From JAJKIP01 sp037200685 (GTDB lineage: Bacteria > Bacteroidota > Bacteroidia > Chitinophagales > Chitinophagaceae), in contig JBBCIG010000018.1 of NCBI GenBank assembly GCA_037200685.1, forward strand, positions 68,533 to 132,532: a stretch of DNA of 64,000 bases. Direction: 5' to 3'. The notes beneath the pieces were generated by a model that saw nothing but the letters and a program-made list of their open reading frames with translations, searched no databases and had not been told where the DNA came from. Positions 37,003 through 46,561 of the stretch are shown here, in pieces. Each line of letters starts with the position of its first letter. Positions within the stretch are counted from its first letter, which is position 1. Made by a program: the position numbers and the translations under genes.

Positions 37003-37713
37003 ATGAAAAAGTTAACGTTATTGTTTGCAGGATTAATGCTCTCTGTTGCGATATATGCGCAGCAGATAAAAGACCCGAATGTGCAACCACGGGACGTCAA
37101 GAGTTTTCATGCTATCAAATTATCCAGTGCGTTTGATGTGTTGCTTACGCAATCAAATGAAGAGTCGGTGGCCGTTAGCGCCACCGATCCTAAATACCTG
37201 GATGGGATAAAAGTGGAAGTGAGAGATGGAACATTGTATATCGATTACGATGGAAAAGGCAAATGGAACTCCGGCAATAAAAAACTCAAAGCCTATGTTT
37301 CATTTAAGCAGTTGGATAAACTGGAAGCGGGCGGCGCTTGCGATGTTGACATCGTGGGAGAGTGGAAAGCAAATGAAACAACCATTCATTTATCCGGCGC
37401 CAGTGATCTGAAAGGAAAAGTAAGTGCAAAGAAAATTTCACTTGATCTCAGTGGCGCTTCTGATATGAAAGTAAGCGGCAGTGCGGTGGAGTTAAATATA
37501 GAAGCCAGCGGCGCCAGCAAATTCCAGGGGCTGGAACTGGAAGCGGATTATTGTAATGCGAAAGCGTCTGGCGCCAGCGAGATCCGCATCAACATCAATA
37601 AAGAAATGTCTGTGCATGCCAGCGGTGCGAGTGATATTGATTACAAGGGCAAAGGCGTGATCCGCGATTTAAAAACAAGTGGCGCCAGCAGCATCTCAAG
37701 GATTGGCTCATAA
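37003..37713 (+). CDS. Secreted DUF2807 (GIN-domain) protein, second of a pair (236 aa)
   Basis: Signal peptide MKKLTLLFAGLMLSVAIYAQ, then the same head (FHAIKLSSAFDVLLTQS) and helix repeats whose turns carry SGAS six or seven times (LSGASDLKG, LSGASDMKV, ASGASKFQG, ASGASEIRI, ASGASDIDY). It parallels its neighbour residue by residue in layout, but with Ser-Gly-Ala-Ser replacing Thr-Gly turns, so the two arose by duplication and diverged. A terminator follows 30 bp after the stop. Confidence 0.87.
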   Translation: MKKLTLLFAGLMLSVAIYAQQIKDPNVQPRDVKSFHAIKLSSAFDVLLTQSNEESVAVSATDPKYLDGIKVEVRDGTLYIDYDGKGKWNSGNKKLKAYVSFKQLDKLEAGGACDVDIVGEWKANETTIHLSGASDLKGKVSAKKISLDLSGASDMKVSGSAVELNIEASGASKFQGLELEADYCNAKASGASEIRININKEMSVHASGASDIDYKGKGVIRDLKTSGASSISRIGS

Positions 37714-37742
37714 AGCAAGTAGTTCATACATTTTTGAAATTT

Positions 37743-37768
37743 TCGCCGCTCCGTTCCCGGGGTGGCGA
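37743..37768 (+). terminator. Rho-independent terminator
   Basis: TCGCCGCTCCG and CGGGGTGGCGA pair around TTCC with one G-T and one G-U-type pair, followed by nine T residues. It ends the DUF2807 operon. Confidence 0.8.
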
Positions 37769-37790
37769 TTTTTTTTTAATTCTTTTATTA

Positions 37791-37863
37791 GCCCGGCTGT
37801 AGTGCTACTATCATCGCCTGTTGCGTCGCACTCTTCAGGGTTCTGTTCGCTACTCAGCAAAGC
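37791..37863 (+). repeat. R1 dispersed repeat, copy H
   Basis: A nearly full-length copy: GCCCGGCTGTAGTGCTACTA, TCATCGCCTGTTGCGTCGCA, CTCTTCAGGGTTCTGTTCGC, TACTCAGCA. Confidence 0.8.
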
Positions 37864-37947
37864 GGCGTCATAACTATGAATAATAACATTTTTAAATAAG
37901 TATTAAATTTATAGGGTATAATTGTCGAATGAATTAAAACCTTAAAA

Positions 37948-38766
37948 ATGAAAGTTCTGTTCTTATTAATCTGTTTAGTATGTCATATCAATTCCTTTTC
38001 TCAAAAAAGAAATAATTTTTTAAAAGACGATACTACAGCTATAATCGGCTTACTTAAACCGAAAATTACTTTACATCAAAACGATCTTTCGTGTTCTTAT
38101 TATGTTGAAGAATTGCCTGCTCTAACCAAGATTCTTATTTATGCGATTAAGAAATGTTCAATATATGGGTTTGATAACTATTATTCCGCAGTATATCGTG
38201 GTAATACGATAGCGGTTGATACTGCGGATGTTTATACTGCTTCAAATATTTATGATAGTTTAAAGCGAATGGACAAGGCTTCGTTAGATAGGCTATATTA
38301 TAAAGCTTTCTATGCTGATACATTAGTTAATAGAAAGGATAACTCTAAATTGTTAGCTGAAATAGATAAGTATAAAAATTATGGTATTATAATTTTAAAC
38401 TCTCAATTGAAAGATGAAAGTGAATACACTGATGGCACAGGATATTCGATTGAGGTTTATAATATCGGAGTCAAGACCATAAAATATATTACTATAAATG
38501 TTGTTGCTTATAATCCAGTAAAGGATAAAGTATTCAGTTCGAAATACAAGTCGTATACAGCTACTTTAAGAGGTGTTGGGCCGATTAACCCAAGTAGTAC
38601 AGGAAGTTACTCTTTTGATTATGTTTGGTTTTCAGATCTGCCAGAAACTTCAAAAATCATTTCTATCAAATTACAATTCATGGATAACACCGTAAAAACG
38701 ATAACAGATATAGAAAGGATTAAACTGGGTGGTGATATAAAAAGCCACTTAGAATCCCGTTTTTAA
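37948..38766 (+). CDS. Secreted protein of unknown function (272 aa)
   Basis: Signal peptide MKVLFLLICLVCHINSFSQ, then about 250 residues without a recognised family. The middle is rich in Tyr, Asp and Lys (YDSLKRMDKASLDRLYYKAF); the C-terminal third (GYSIEVYNIGVKTIKYITIN ... IISIKLQFMDNTVKTI) looks like a beta-sandwich. Base composition is more AT-rich than its neighbours, which may mean later acquisition. It stands alone. Confidence 0.65.
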   Translation: MKVLFLLICLVCHINSFSQKRNNFLKDDTTAIIGLLKPKITLHQNDLSCSYYVEELPALTKILIYAIKKCSIYGFDNYYSAVYRGNTIAVDTADVYTASNIYDSLKRMDKASLDRLYYKAFYADTLVNRKDNSKLLAEIDKYKNYGIIILNSQLKDESEYTDGTGYSIEVYNIGVKTIKYITINVVAYNPVKDKVFSSKYKSYTATLRGVGPINPSSTGSYSFDYVWFSDLPETSKIISIKLQFMDNTVKTITDIERIKLGGDIKSHLESRF

Positions 38767-38833
38767 CTTGCAGATTTGCAATTCTAGTACCTAATAATGG
38801 AAAATAAAAAGAGACCGGCTAAAGTCTCTTTTG

Positions 38834-38905
<72 letters not shown>

Positions 38906-38915
38906 ATGTGGGCAG

Positions 38916-38947
38916 CAAAGATAGTCCTGATATACTTACCGCCCAAA
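38916..38947 (-). promoter_or_regulatory. Promoter of tRNA-fMet
   Basis: Read leftward, TTTG-N20-TATCTTTG fits the Bacteroidota sigma-ABfr consensus (TTTG, 19-21 bases, TAnnTTTG). The -7 element ends 10 bases before the mature tRNA, leaving a very short leader. Confidence 0.75.
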
Positions 38948-39006
38948 CAATTTAATCAATTACCTTTGCCAACCGAATTAAGAAATTTGACATTTTTGGG
39001 GTGACA

Positions 39007-39873
39007 ATGAAAGCCGGTTTTGTAAACATATTTGGTAAGCCCAACGCTGGCAAAAGCACCCTCCTCAATGCATTGATGGGTGAGAAGATGGCTATTGTTT
39101 CATCAAAAATGCAAACGACGCGGCACCGCATCAAGGCCATATTGAACGAGAAGGATTATCAAATTGTTTTTTCCGATACGCCGGGTATCATTGAACCAAA
39201 ATATAAGCTGCACGAAAAAATGATGCAGGCGGTGAAGGGTGCGCTGGAAGATGCCGATATCGCTTTGCTGATTGTGGATGTTAACGAAAACTGGGAAGAA
39301 GCCAATGCGATTTTTGAAGCGCTGAAATTAAAAGTACCGGCTATCCTGGTGCTTAATAAAATCGACAGGGCGAGTGAAGAAAAGATAAACGAGGCGAAGG
39401 TTTTTTTTGAAAGCAAAAAATATTGCAAAAGTATTATCACGATTTCAGCTACCAGCGGTATTAATATCAAAAAATTTTTAAAGCCCATCCTTGAATTGTT
39501 GCCGGAAGGCGAACCGTTTTATGCCGGTGATGATATCAGCGATTTGCCAACAAAATTTTTTGTAAGTGAGTTGATCCGTGAAAAGATCTACCAGATGGCG
39601 CAGGATGAAATTCCTTATCATACAGCCGTACTGGTAAGGGAATATTCGGAGAAAACAACGCTGGTGAAAATAGTGGCGGACATTATTGTTCACCGCGAAA
39701 CGCAGAAAATGATATTGATCGGTGAAAAAGGAAGCATGATCAAAAAGATCGGCACCGAATCAAGAAAAGATATTGAAGCATTTTTGCAGCAGAAAGTTTT
39801 CCTGGAATTGTTTGTGAAAGTGAAACCGAAGTGGAGAGAGAATGATTTGCAGTTGAAGGAATACGGGTATTAA
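39007..39873 (+). CDS. era: GTPase Era (288 aa)
   Basis: This GTPase binds 16S rRNA and supports 30S maturation. The ATG at 39007 was chosen over a GTG two codons upstream. G motifs are present: GKPNAGKSTL (G1), DTPGI (G3), NKID (G4), SATSG (G5). The C-terminal KH domain has IGEKGSMIKKIGTESRKDIE. Length is standard. The gene is divergent from tRNA-fMet. Confidence 0.95.
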   Translation: MKAGFVNIFGKPNAGKSTLLNALMGEKMAIVSSKMQTTRHRIKAILNEKDYQIVFSDTPGIIEPKYKLHEKMMQAVKGALEDADIALLIVDVNENWEEANAIFEALKLKVPAILVLNKIDRASEEKINEAKVFFESKKYCKSIITISATSGINIKKFLKPILELLPEGEPFYAGDDISDLPTKFFVSELIREKIYQMAQDEIPYHTAVLVREYSEKTTLVKIVADIIVHRETQKMILIGEKGSMIKKIGTESRKDIEAFLQQKVFLELFVKVKPKWRENDLQLKEYGY

Positions 39874-40068
39874 ACCCCTGTCCTTCCTACCCCGATTGTT
39901 ATCGGGGCTAAAAGGGGGACTTAGGTTATATAGCCATTATTCTTTGATACACATTTATAGATGAAGTTTGGAAATAATTATTAAGTAACATTTTTGAAAA
40001 TTGAATTTTCAAATTCAGAAGAAGAAAATCAATTTCAGAGTATAAAAGTCCCTTTAGGGATTTAGGGT

Positions 40069-41382
40069 ATGAGTTTTACAGTCGCAATAGTTGGTCGTCC
40101 TAATGTTGGCAAAAGCACTTTGTTCAATCGTTTATTGGAACAACGGAAAGCTATTGTAGACGACGAAAGCGGCGTGACGAGGGACAGGCAGTATGGCGTG
40201 GCCGATTGGAATGGCAAAACATTTAATGTAATTGATACCGGTGGCTTTGTTGCGGGAAGTGAAGACGTGTTTGAAAAAGAAATTGCCAAACAGGTGTTGA
40301 TCGCTGTGGAAGAAGCAGACGCCATTATATTTTTAGTGGATGCGCATACGGGCATGACCAGCCTTGATGATGATATGGCGCATGTGTTACGTCGCAGCAC
40401 CAAGCCGGTTTTCCTTACGGTAAATAAAGTAGATAATAATGACAGGTTTCTCGAAGCATCTGAATTTTATAGTTTAGGTTTTGAGAGAGTTTTTTTTCTC
40501 GCGGCAGCCAGTGGTAGTGGTACTGGTGAATTGCTGGATGATATCGCTGCCTTGATCATCGATGATTCTTCCGAAGAAACAGAAGCGATGGAGGGCCTGC
40601 CCAAATTTGCGATCATCGGGCAACCGAACGTGGGAAAATCTTCTTTACTTAATTCATTGGTCGGTGAAGAAAGAACGATTGTGAGTGAGATTGCCGGTAC
40701 GACAAGAGATACTATTCATACGCATTATAAATTATTCCAGAAAGAATTTGTATTGATTGATACAGCGGGTATTCGTCGTAAAACGAAAGTGCATGAAGAC
40801 CTGGAGTTTTATTCCGTGATCCGTGCCATTAAAGCATTGGATGAAGCTGATGTTTGTTTGTTGCTGATAGATGCAGAGAAAGGAATTGGTCAACAGGACC
40901 TGAATATATTCAGCCTGGCGACACGCAAAGGAAAAGGTGTCGTGGTATTGGTGAACAAATGGGATTTAATGACCAAAGAAACCAACACGGCGAAGGAATA
41001 TGAAACGAAATTGAAAGAACGGTTAGCGCCATTCTCCGACGTGCCCGTACTTTTTATTTCCGCAACAGAAAAGACCCGCATTTTTAAAGCGATTGAAATA
41101 GCATTGGAGGTATACGATAATCGCCAGCGAAAAGTTTCTACATCGGAACTGAACAAAGTCATGCTCAAAGCCATGGAAACTTATCATGCGCCGGTGGTAA
41201 GAGGGCATCCGGTAAAAATTAAATATGTTACCCAGTTGCCAACGGCGGTGCCATCATTCGCTTTTTTCTGCAATTTTCCCGACGATATAAAAGCGCCGTA
41301 TAAAAATTACCTCGAGAATCAATTGCGCAAGAATTTTCATTTTACCGGCGTGCCTGTGCGCCTGTTTTTCCGTAAAAAATAG
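40069..41382 (+). CDS. der: GTPase Der/EngA (437 aa)
   Basis: A tandem-GTPase protein needed for 50S ribosome assembly. The first G domain has GRPNVGKSTL, DTGGF and NKVD; the second has GQPNVGKSSL, DTAGI and NKWD; the KH-like C-terminal domain ends with NFHFTGVPVRLFFRKK. It follows era in the same direction after 195 bp; that gap holds a T/A-rich stretch and 'ccctttagggatttagggt' but no gene or clear terminator. Confidence 0.95.
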   Translation: MSFTVAIVGRPNVGKSTLFNRLLEQRKAIVDDESGVTRDRQYGVADWNGKTFNVIDTGGFVAGSEDVFEKEIAKQVLIAVEEADAIIFLVDAHTGMTSLDDDMAHVLRRSTKPVFLTVNKVDNNDRFLEASEFYSLGFERVFFLAAASGSGTGELLDDIAALIIDDSSEETEAMEGLPKFAIIGQPNVGKSSLLNSLVGEERTIVSEIAGTTRDTIHTHYKLFQKEFVLIDTAGIRRKTKVHEDLEFYSVIRAIKALDEADVCLLLIDAEKGIGQQDLNIFSLATRKGKGVVVLVNKWDLMTKETNTAKEYETKLKERLAPFSDVPVLFISATEKTRIFKAIEIALEVYDNRQRKVSTSELNKVMLKAMETYHAPVVRGHPVKIKYVTQLPTAVPSFAFFCNFPDDIKAPYKNYLENQLRKNFHFTGVPVRLFFRKK

Positions 41383-41483
41383 ACAGTCTTCTATTTTTCC
41401 GCCTTTACATATCCTTTAATTTCCCCTGCATAAACCTTATTCCATTTTTCCAGGAAGCATTTTTTATAATTAAAATGGTTGGG

Positions 41484-43595
41484 ATGAAAAAGTGGATATG
41501 CAGCTTGCTTGTATTTGTAATTGCTTTTCAATATTCTCATGCGCAGGCACGATGGGATGGTGAAGCTAATGACGGGTTATGGAATACAGCTTCTAATTGG
41601 GTGGGTAATATTGTGCCTGCAAGTACTGATGATGTTGTTCTTGATAATACATTCTTCGCATCACCTGTTAGTATTACGTTGCCGGCCGGCGCTGTGACTG
41701 TAACTGTTAACACACTTGTGATACATCCCGGAGGTTCATTTACAATCACTTTAATTTTACCTTCATCTAACACCGCTAATCCCGGCCTGAACATTACAGG
41801 GAGTGGCGACGCATTAGTGCTTTATAATAATGCGATTATAAAAAATTCATCGGGTGGATCTGCCGGGTCAGGCATTGATATAGTGAATACATTTAGGATA
41901 AATAATGGCGGCAGGTATATTCATAATACCAGTCGCGGCAATGCCGCTATTGTTTCCCGTCTTTCAACTGTTGCGGGGACCGAGCTGGGAGTTTTTGAGT
42001 ATGATGTGCCAGGTGCAAGTACAATAGCATCTTTAAGTAACAGAACATATGGAACACTGGAATTTTCTGCAGCGGCTAATGGAGCTAATGCAACTTATAT
42101 CGGGAGTGGCGCCAATCCCTTAAACGTCAACGGGCATCTTTATATCAATTCCGGCGTTACATTAAGCATCAGCATGTCCGCCAATTTTATTGTCCATCAA
42201 AATTACCAGCAAGCTTCTTCGTCGATCTTTAATCTTCAAAGTTCTTCTAATAATAATATTGTAAACATCAATGGTAATTTAACAACGCAGGGCATAATAA
42301 CTGAATCCGGCAGCGGGTCACCTGTTTTAGAACTCAATGGATCAACTAATCAAAATATTTCAGTGACAGGTGCAGGGGCAATTACAAACAGTGTTGAATT
42401 AAAAATGAATAATGCTGCCGGGGCGACATTGCTTTCACCTCTTATTCTTCCTGCTAATCTTACATTAACAACTGGCAAGATCAAAACAGATGCAATCAAT
42501 GTTTTGTCAATGGCGGATAATAGTGTTGTATCAGGAGGTTCTATCAATAGTTTTATTTCAGGACCAATGAAGAAAATAGGAGATGATAATTTTATTTTCC
42601 CGGTAGGGCTTACCGATGCGGTCGGGAGTATTTACGCACCTATTGGGATTTCTGGAACAGGTGGTAGTGTAACTGATGAATTTATTGCTGAATATAAACG
42701 AGCAAACCCACAAAGTACATCTCCTTATACTGCCACACATGTTGCTACCTTAGATCACATCAGTTACGTGGAATATTGGACACTGAAACAAAATAATGGC
42801 GCAAGTGCAAAGAAAGTTTCACTCGAAGTTAATCTCACCAGTTTTTGCAGGGACCTTGCTCATACCTATGTCAGCCGTTGGGATGGTTCATTGTGGACGA
42901 ACGAAGGATCAACTGTTACAAGCGGCCCTGTTGTTTCAGGAATTTATGAAACAGGAAGAATTGAAAGCGTTAATAACATTTCCGGTTTAATATCTCCTGC
43001 TATTGGTTTTACGCTGGCAACCGATCTTCCTTATACCGGCAACCCGCTTCCTGTAGGTCTTATTTCCTTTAATGCAGTAAAAATAAACACGAAGCAATCT
43101 TCATTAACGTGGGAACTGGCTGCCTGCTGCTCCAAAGATGCAAAATTTGAAATACAAAGGGCCGGAGATGATCTGAATTTTAATACAATCGCTGTTATCA
43201 ATGGCAATGAAACCAGTCGCTTTTATTCGTTTGATGACAAGAATTTAAAAACCGGAACAAATTATTATCGCCTTGAGATAACAGATGCCGATGGAAGTGT
43301 CGTGTATAGTCGTATTGCGATTGTATTGAATGGTATCGAAGGATTGTTTGTATCGATGTCTCCAACGGTTGTTATTACGGATGCTGTTCTTTCTTTTGTT
43401 TCTTCTTCGGAACAACAGTTGGGGTTGGTGATTATAGATATGCAGGGAAGAGTGGTTAGAAGATTACAACAACGTACACCTACAGGAAAGAGTGCCATCA
43501 CTTTTTTATTAAATGACATCAAGGCCGGCGTTTACCAATTAATCATTAATAATTCAGAGGGGCAAAGAGAAGTGATCAGGTTTGTTAAGCAATAA
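41484..43595 (+). CDS. Secreted repeat-rich protein with T9SS sorting domain (703 aa)
   Basis: The ATG at 41484 (MKKWICSLLVFVIAFQYSHA) starts the signal peptide; a start three codons upstream is possible. Residues about 25-330 have a G8/beta-helix-like character (ARWDGEANDGLWNTASNWVG, then many GNLTT/GHLYI rungs). The C-terminal 85 residues (FVSMSPTVVITDAVLSFVSS ... IIDMQGRVVRRL ... GVYQLIINNSEGQREVIRF) form a type 9 secretion sorting domain, so the protein should reach the cell surface or medium. Its ligand is unknown. Confidence 0.85.
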   Translation: MKKWICSLLVFVIAFQYSHAQARWDGEANDGLWNTASNWVGNIVPASTDDVVLDNTFFASPVSITLPAGAVTVTVNTLVIHPGGSFTITLILPSSNTANPGLNITGSGDALVLYNNAIIKNSSGGSAGSGIDIVNTFRINNGGRYIHNTSRGNAAIVSRLSTVAGTELGVFEYDVPGASTIASLSNRTYGTLEFSAAANGANATYIGSGANPLNVNGHLYINSGVTLSISMSANFIVHQNYQQASSSIFNLQSSSNNNIVNINGNLTTQGIITESGSGSPVLELNGSTNQNISVTGAGAITNSVELKMNNAAGATLLSPLILPANLTLTTGKIKTDAINVLSMADNSVVSGGSINSFISGPMKKIGDDNFIFPVGLTDAVGSIYAPIGISGTGGSVTDEFIAEYKRANPQSTSPYTATHVATLDHISYVEYWTLKQNNGASAKKVSLEVNLTSFCRDLAHTYVSRWDGSLWTNEGSTVTSGPVVSGIYETGRIESVNNISGLISPAIGFTLATDLPYTGNPLPVGLISFNAVKINTKQSSLTWELAACCSKDAKFEIQRAGDDLNFNTIAVINGNETSRFYSFDDKNLKTGTNYYRLEITDADGSVVYSRIAIVLNGIEGLFVSMSPTVVITDAVLSFVSSSEQQLGLVIIDMQGRVVRRLQQRTPTGKSAITFLLNDIKAGVYQLIINNSEGQREVIRFVKQ

Positions 43596-43644
43596 TTTTT
43601 AATCACTCTTGGTATCCAGGCACGATTAACGAAGTTTCGAATCA

Positions 43645-43692
43645 ATCATTCTTTTCCTTGTCACCCCGAGGCACGAGGGGCCTGCATAAAGA
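43645..43692 (+). repeat. REP-like hairpin, left of GIY-YIG gene
   Basis: TTTTCCTTGTCA, then CCCC-GAGGCACGA-GGGG (43664-43680), then CCTGCATAAAGA. A mirror-image copy at 44044-44080 has TGGC/GCCA in place of CCCC/GGGG, a compensated stem change around the same loop. The upstream AATCATTCTT is also shared with the solo copy near 61984. Confidence 0.7.
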
Positions 43693-43696
43693 CATT

Positions 43697-44043
43697 GTGA
43701 ATTATGGCCATAAAAAATATTACGTTTATATTCTGACTAATTATACAAAAACGGTTTTATATACCGGTGTTACTGATAATCTTGAGCAGCGAATAATAGA
43801 GCATTATATTGATAGAGGTAGTGCTAAGTCTTTCACAGGAAATATCATGTATTTTATTTACTTTTTTATGAATCTTCTTTTTATGTCAATAATTCAATAG
43901 CCAGGGAAAAAGAGGTAAAAGGCTGGCGGAGAAACAAAAAAGAAGAATTGATTAGGGCATTTAATCCGGAATGGAAGTTTTTAAATGAAGAACTATTAGC
44001 CAAATGGCCGCCGGATGAATTATTTCATCGGCGAGATCTTTAA
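43697..44043 (+). CDS. GIY-YIG nuclease domain protein (frameshifted)
   Basis: A single-domain GIY-YIG endonuclease of the YhbQ/UPF0213 type, about 115 residues. KKYYVYILTNY and VLYTGVTDNLEQRIIEHYID carry the GIY-YIG tyrosines and the catalytic arginine. After SFTG the frame shifts near 43842 and continues KYHVFYLLFYESSFYVNNSI, AREKEVKGWRRNKKEELI (with the catalytic glutamate) and NPEWKFLNEEL to a stop at 44041. The start is uncertain: GTG at 43697 is in frame; ATG at 43704 would need one more base in the A-run after it. The stop abuts an inverted repeat, and the whole gene is bracketed by the pair, as in a mobile element. Confidence 0.75.
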
Positions 44044-44082
44044 GCAGATGGCTCGTTCCTCGCCATGACAAGGAAAAGGGTT
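44044..44082 (-). repeat. REP-like hairpin, right of GIY-YIG gene
   Basis: Read leftward, CCCTTTTCCTTGTCA, TGGC-GAGGAACGA-GCCA (44049-44065), TCTGCTTAAAGA. It is the inverse of the left copy with a different but still complementary stem. The gene's last codons run into its edge. Confidence 0.7.
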
Positions 44083-44122
44083 TACAATTAGGGTTAACCT
44101 TTATGCGTGGTAGAAGTTTGCA

Positions 44123-46312
44123 TCAGTATTCAAACTGTTTGGCAATTGCCAACACCTGGCTCTTAAATTTCTTCAATTCCTCCTGCTGCTGTAATATGAA
44201 CGAATTATCTTTCAATTTTCCAATCACAGTTTCCATCTCTTTTTTTGAGTCATATACCATTTGCCGGAATGGGTTGTCATAATCTTTTGCCCGGGATTCA
44301 TAAATTCCTTTCATCATCCATTCTTTAGTAGTGACGGCCTGCTGTAATAAAGTTGTAAATATTTTTTTATTGAATTTATCGGGGGATAGTTTTAGAACTT
44401 CCAACATGGAAGCAACTGCATGTTGTAATTTCTGCCGTGAATAGTTATCGCTGCATTCTTTATAAAATGCATGCACTTCCTCCCAGCTGTTTATTTTGTT
44501 TTGATGGATATTGCGGATTAATTTATTGACGGCTGACGAAGCGATCAGTTGCCCGCCAATATTCATCCATTCGCCGCGGGTAGTTTTACCGGCAGCTTTT
44601 AATAATTGATCAAAAGAATTTATTTTTTCTTTTTCAATAAACTGTATCAGTTGCGACATGCCATAATACACAATCAGTTCTTTAAAAAGATGATAGGCTT
44701 CCGTTACTTTTATCAGCTGCACTTTCCGGGCGCTGTTTTCAATTCCTTCTGCTACAATTTCTATGTCATTCAATTTTGTTTTCTGTTCTAATAATTTTTC
44801 TCCCAGTTTCAAAGCCTGCTCATCGGTGCTGTTTTTTTTATGACTTTTCCCAACCGCAATTTTCATTGTTTCCAATGCATCAAACATTTCATTCACCGTA
44901 TCGGGAGCGAGGTAATCGTATTCTAAATATTGTGTTTTATCCACCCGCCGGTCACGGCTTTCGTACTTGCCGGAATTACGGGCCAGCGCATACATATTAT
45001 ACATAAACCAATACCCCGGCATGATAAGCAACTTATCATTGCTTACATCATTGCTCACTAAAGAAAAGGGAATTGGAATATTCAGTTCAGCAGGAAAATC
45101 TCCTTTTGCAATTAATGTATAGCTCGCAAATTTTGAATTATGTTTTAAGCTCACACATAATCCCGGCCAGAAACCACGGCCTGCAATCAATTCACCATCG
45201 GCCCCTCTGGAATTATGATTCGATCCGATCGTAGCGCCGGCGGCCATATTGCTTTGCCCCATCACCAATGCGGCGCATAAAAATGAATTGTTGTGATGTT
45301 GCTCATGTGCGGGAAAGATCAGCGAGTTCAATACCTCGCAGCAGGATATCGTAGAATTTTCACCGAGATAAGAATTAATCAATCTCGCTCCATATTTCAG
45401 TTGTGAATGAGATGCCAATACAAAGCGAACGGCTTTCACCCCATAAAATATACGGCAACCATAACCAATGATGCCGTTTACGAGTTCGCATCCTTCACCG
45501 ATTTGCGTAGCCGCACCGGGAGAAGAATTGATCGTCAGGTTTTTTATTTTATTCGCCCCTTTAATATACACATCGCTCCCCATCCAGGTATCTTTAATGA
45601 TGCGTGTATTTTTTATCACAGACCTGTCGCCGATCATTCCATAATAACCTCTTTTGTTATCAAATTTTTTTTCTGTAAATAATTTAAATTTTTCCATCAA
45701 CGCTTCATCGCCACGGTATCGTGTCCATAAATGAGCGTCGCCGGGCAAGATGCCATCAAATGGAAGAATACTGCGGCCGGCGTTTTCATTGCAAAGCTCC
45801 AGCCAGATGCGCACCGGTTCTTTCTCACCTTTCTTTATAATACCATTACCGAATTTTGAATGATTGGAGACTTCTATTTCATTCACGTTCGTAATGATCA
45901 CTTCGCTGCCGATAATATAATGACTGAGATAATTTACATTTTCAAGTACTACATTATTTCCTAAATCGCAACTGATGATGCAGCTATTATAAATCCCAAC
46001 AGTAAAACGGATATCATGAAATTCCAGGTAAATATTTTCCAGCTTGCCAATGCGTACCCATCCGTAAAATTTACTGTTGTGGATTAATTGCGGGTTAAAA
46101 GGATCTGCCACCTGCACTTTCGCCCAATTGTCCGACAAATTATTATTAGCGATGAGTTCTATTACTTCTTTCGATGAAAGGCTGCGGTATTCAATGCCGC
46201 TTTTATTTTGTTTCAGCCGCAAATAATATTCATCTTTTCCTTTGGGAATAAATTCTTCCGTTATAAAATCGTACCCCAATGTGGAGATAGGCTTCTTATT
46301 GATATGGTTCAT
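44123..46312 (-). CDS. DUF4954 family protein (729 aa)
   Basis: A large cytosolic protein. Residues about 60-400 form a left-handed beta-helix of hexapeptide-like turns (VVLENVNYLSHYIIGSEVII, IGDRSVIKNTRIIKDTWMGS, GYGCRIFYGVKAVRF, GENSTISCCEVLNSLIFPAH), with GATIGSNHNSRGADGELIAG as a conserved loop. The C-terminal half is helical. The fold resembles sugar-nucleotide acyl- and uridylyltransferases, but no activity is proven for the family. It is convergent with the GIY-YIG unit and shares direction with glmS, 249 bp away. Confidence 0.82.
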   Translation of the reverse strand: MNHINKKPISTLGYDFITEEFIPKGKDEYYLRLKQNKSGIEYRSLSSKEVIELIANNNLSDNWAKVQVADPFNPQLIHNSKFYGWVRIGKLENIYLEFHDIRFTVGIYNSCIISCDLGNNVVLENVNYLSHYIIGSEVIITNVNEIEVSNHSKFGNGIIKKGEKEPVRIWLELCNENAGRSILPFDGILPGDAHLWTRYRGDEALMEKFKLFTEKKFDNKRGYYGMIGDRSVIKNTRIIKDTWMGSDVYIKGANKIKNLTINSSPGAATQIGEGCELVNGIIGYGCRIFYGVKAVRFVLASHSQLKYGARLINSYLGENSTISCCEVLNSLIFPAHEQHHNNSFLCAALVMGQSNMAAGATIGSNHNSRGADGELIAGRGFWPGLCVSLKHNSKFASYTLIAKGDFPAELNIPIPFSLVSNDVSNDKLLIMPGYWFMYNMYALARNSGKYESRDRRVDKTQYLEYDYLAPDTVNEMFDALETMKIAVGKSHKKNSTDEQALKLGEKLLEQKTKLNDIEIVAEGIENSARKVQLIKVTEAYHLFKELIVYYGMSQLIQFIEKEKINSFDQLLKAAGKTTRGEWMNIGGQLIASSAVNKLIRNIHQNKINSWEEVHAFYKECSDNYSRQKLQHAVASMLEVLKLSPDKFNKKIFTTLLQQAVTTKEWMMKGIYESRAKDYDNPFRQMVYDSKKEMETVIGKLKDNSFILQQQEELKKFKSQVLAIAKQFEY

Positions 46313-46405
46313 TCCGGTAAGTTAGGGAATTTTAAATTTTAGTTCCGGAGTTGGCAGCCGCGGAAATTTTTGACAGTATAAATTTTAAAATTGAAATTAT
46401 TTTTT

Positions 46406-46479
46406 GTCCCAGCTTCAGTGCTACTATCATCGCCTGTTGCGTCGCACTCTTGTACGTTCGGTAATTCTATTCAGCATTT
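46406..46479 (+). repeat. R1 dispersed repeat, copy I
   Basis: CCCAGCTTCAGTGCTACTAT, CATCGCCTGTTGCGTCGCAC, TCTTGTACGTTCGG and CTATTCAGCATTT. The start and centre vary and the core is exact. Confidence 0.75.
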
Positions 46480-46493
46480 TCGAGGAGTACAAT

Positions 46494-46527
46494 AACTTTT
46501 GGAGAGTTTTAAAACTCTCCAAAAGTT
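46494..46527 (-). terminator. Perfect 34-base palindrome, glmS terminator
   Basis: AACTTTTGGAGAGTTTT is followed directly by its exact complement. It lies 35 bp after the glmS stop. The stem contains the T-run, so it can stop transcription from either side. Confidence 0.65.
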
Positions 46528-46561
46528 TGCTCGCAATTTCGTCATCACCCTCAATACTCAA

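Noticed and set aside
43664..43680. Hairpin before the GIY-YIG gene as a plain terminator of the T9SS gene
   Set aside because: It has no T-tract, recurs with conserved loop and flanks at two other places, and has an inverted partner on the other side of the nuclease gene.
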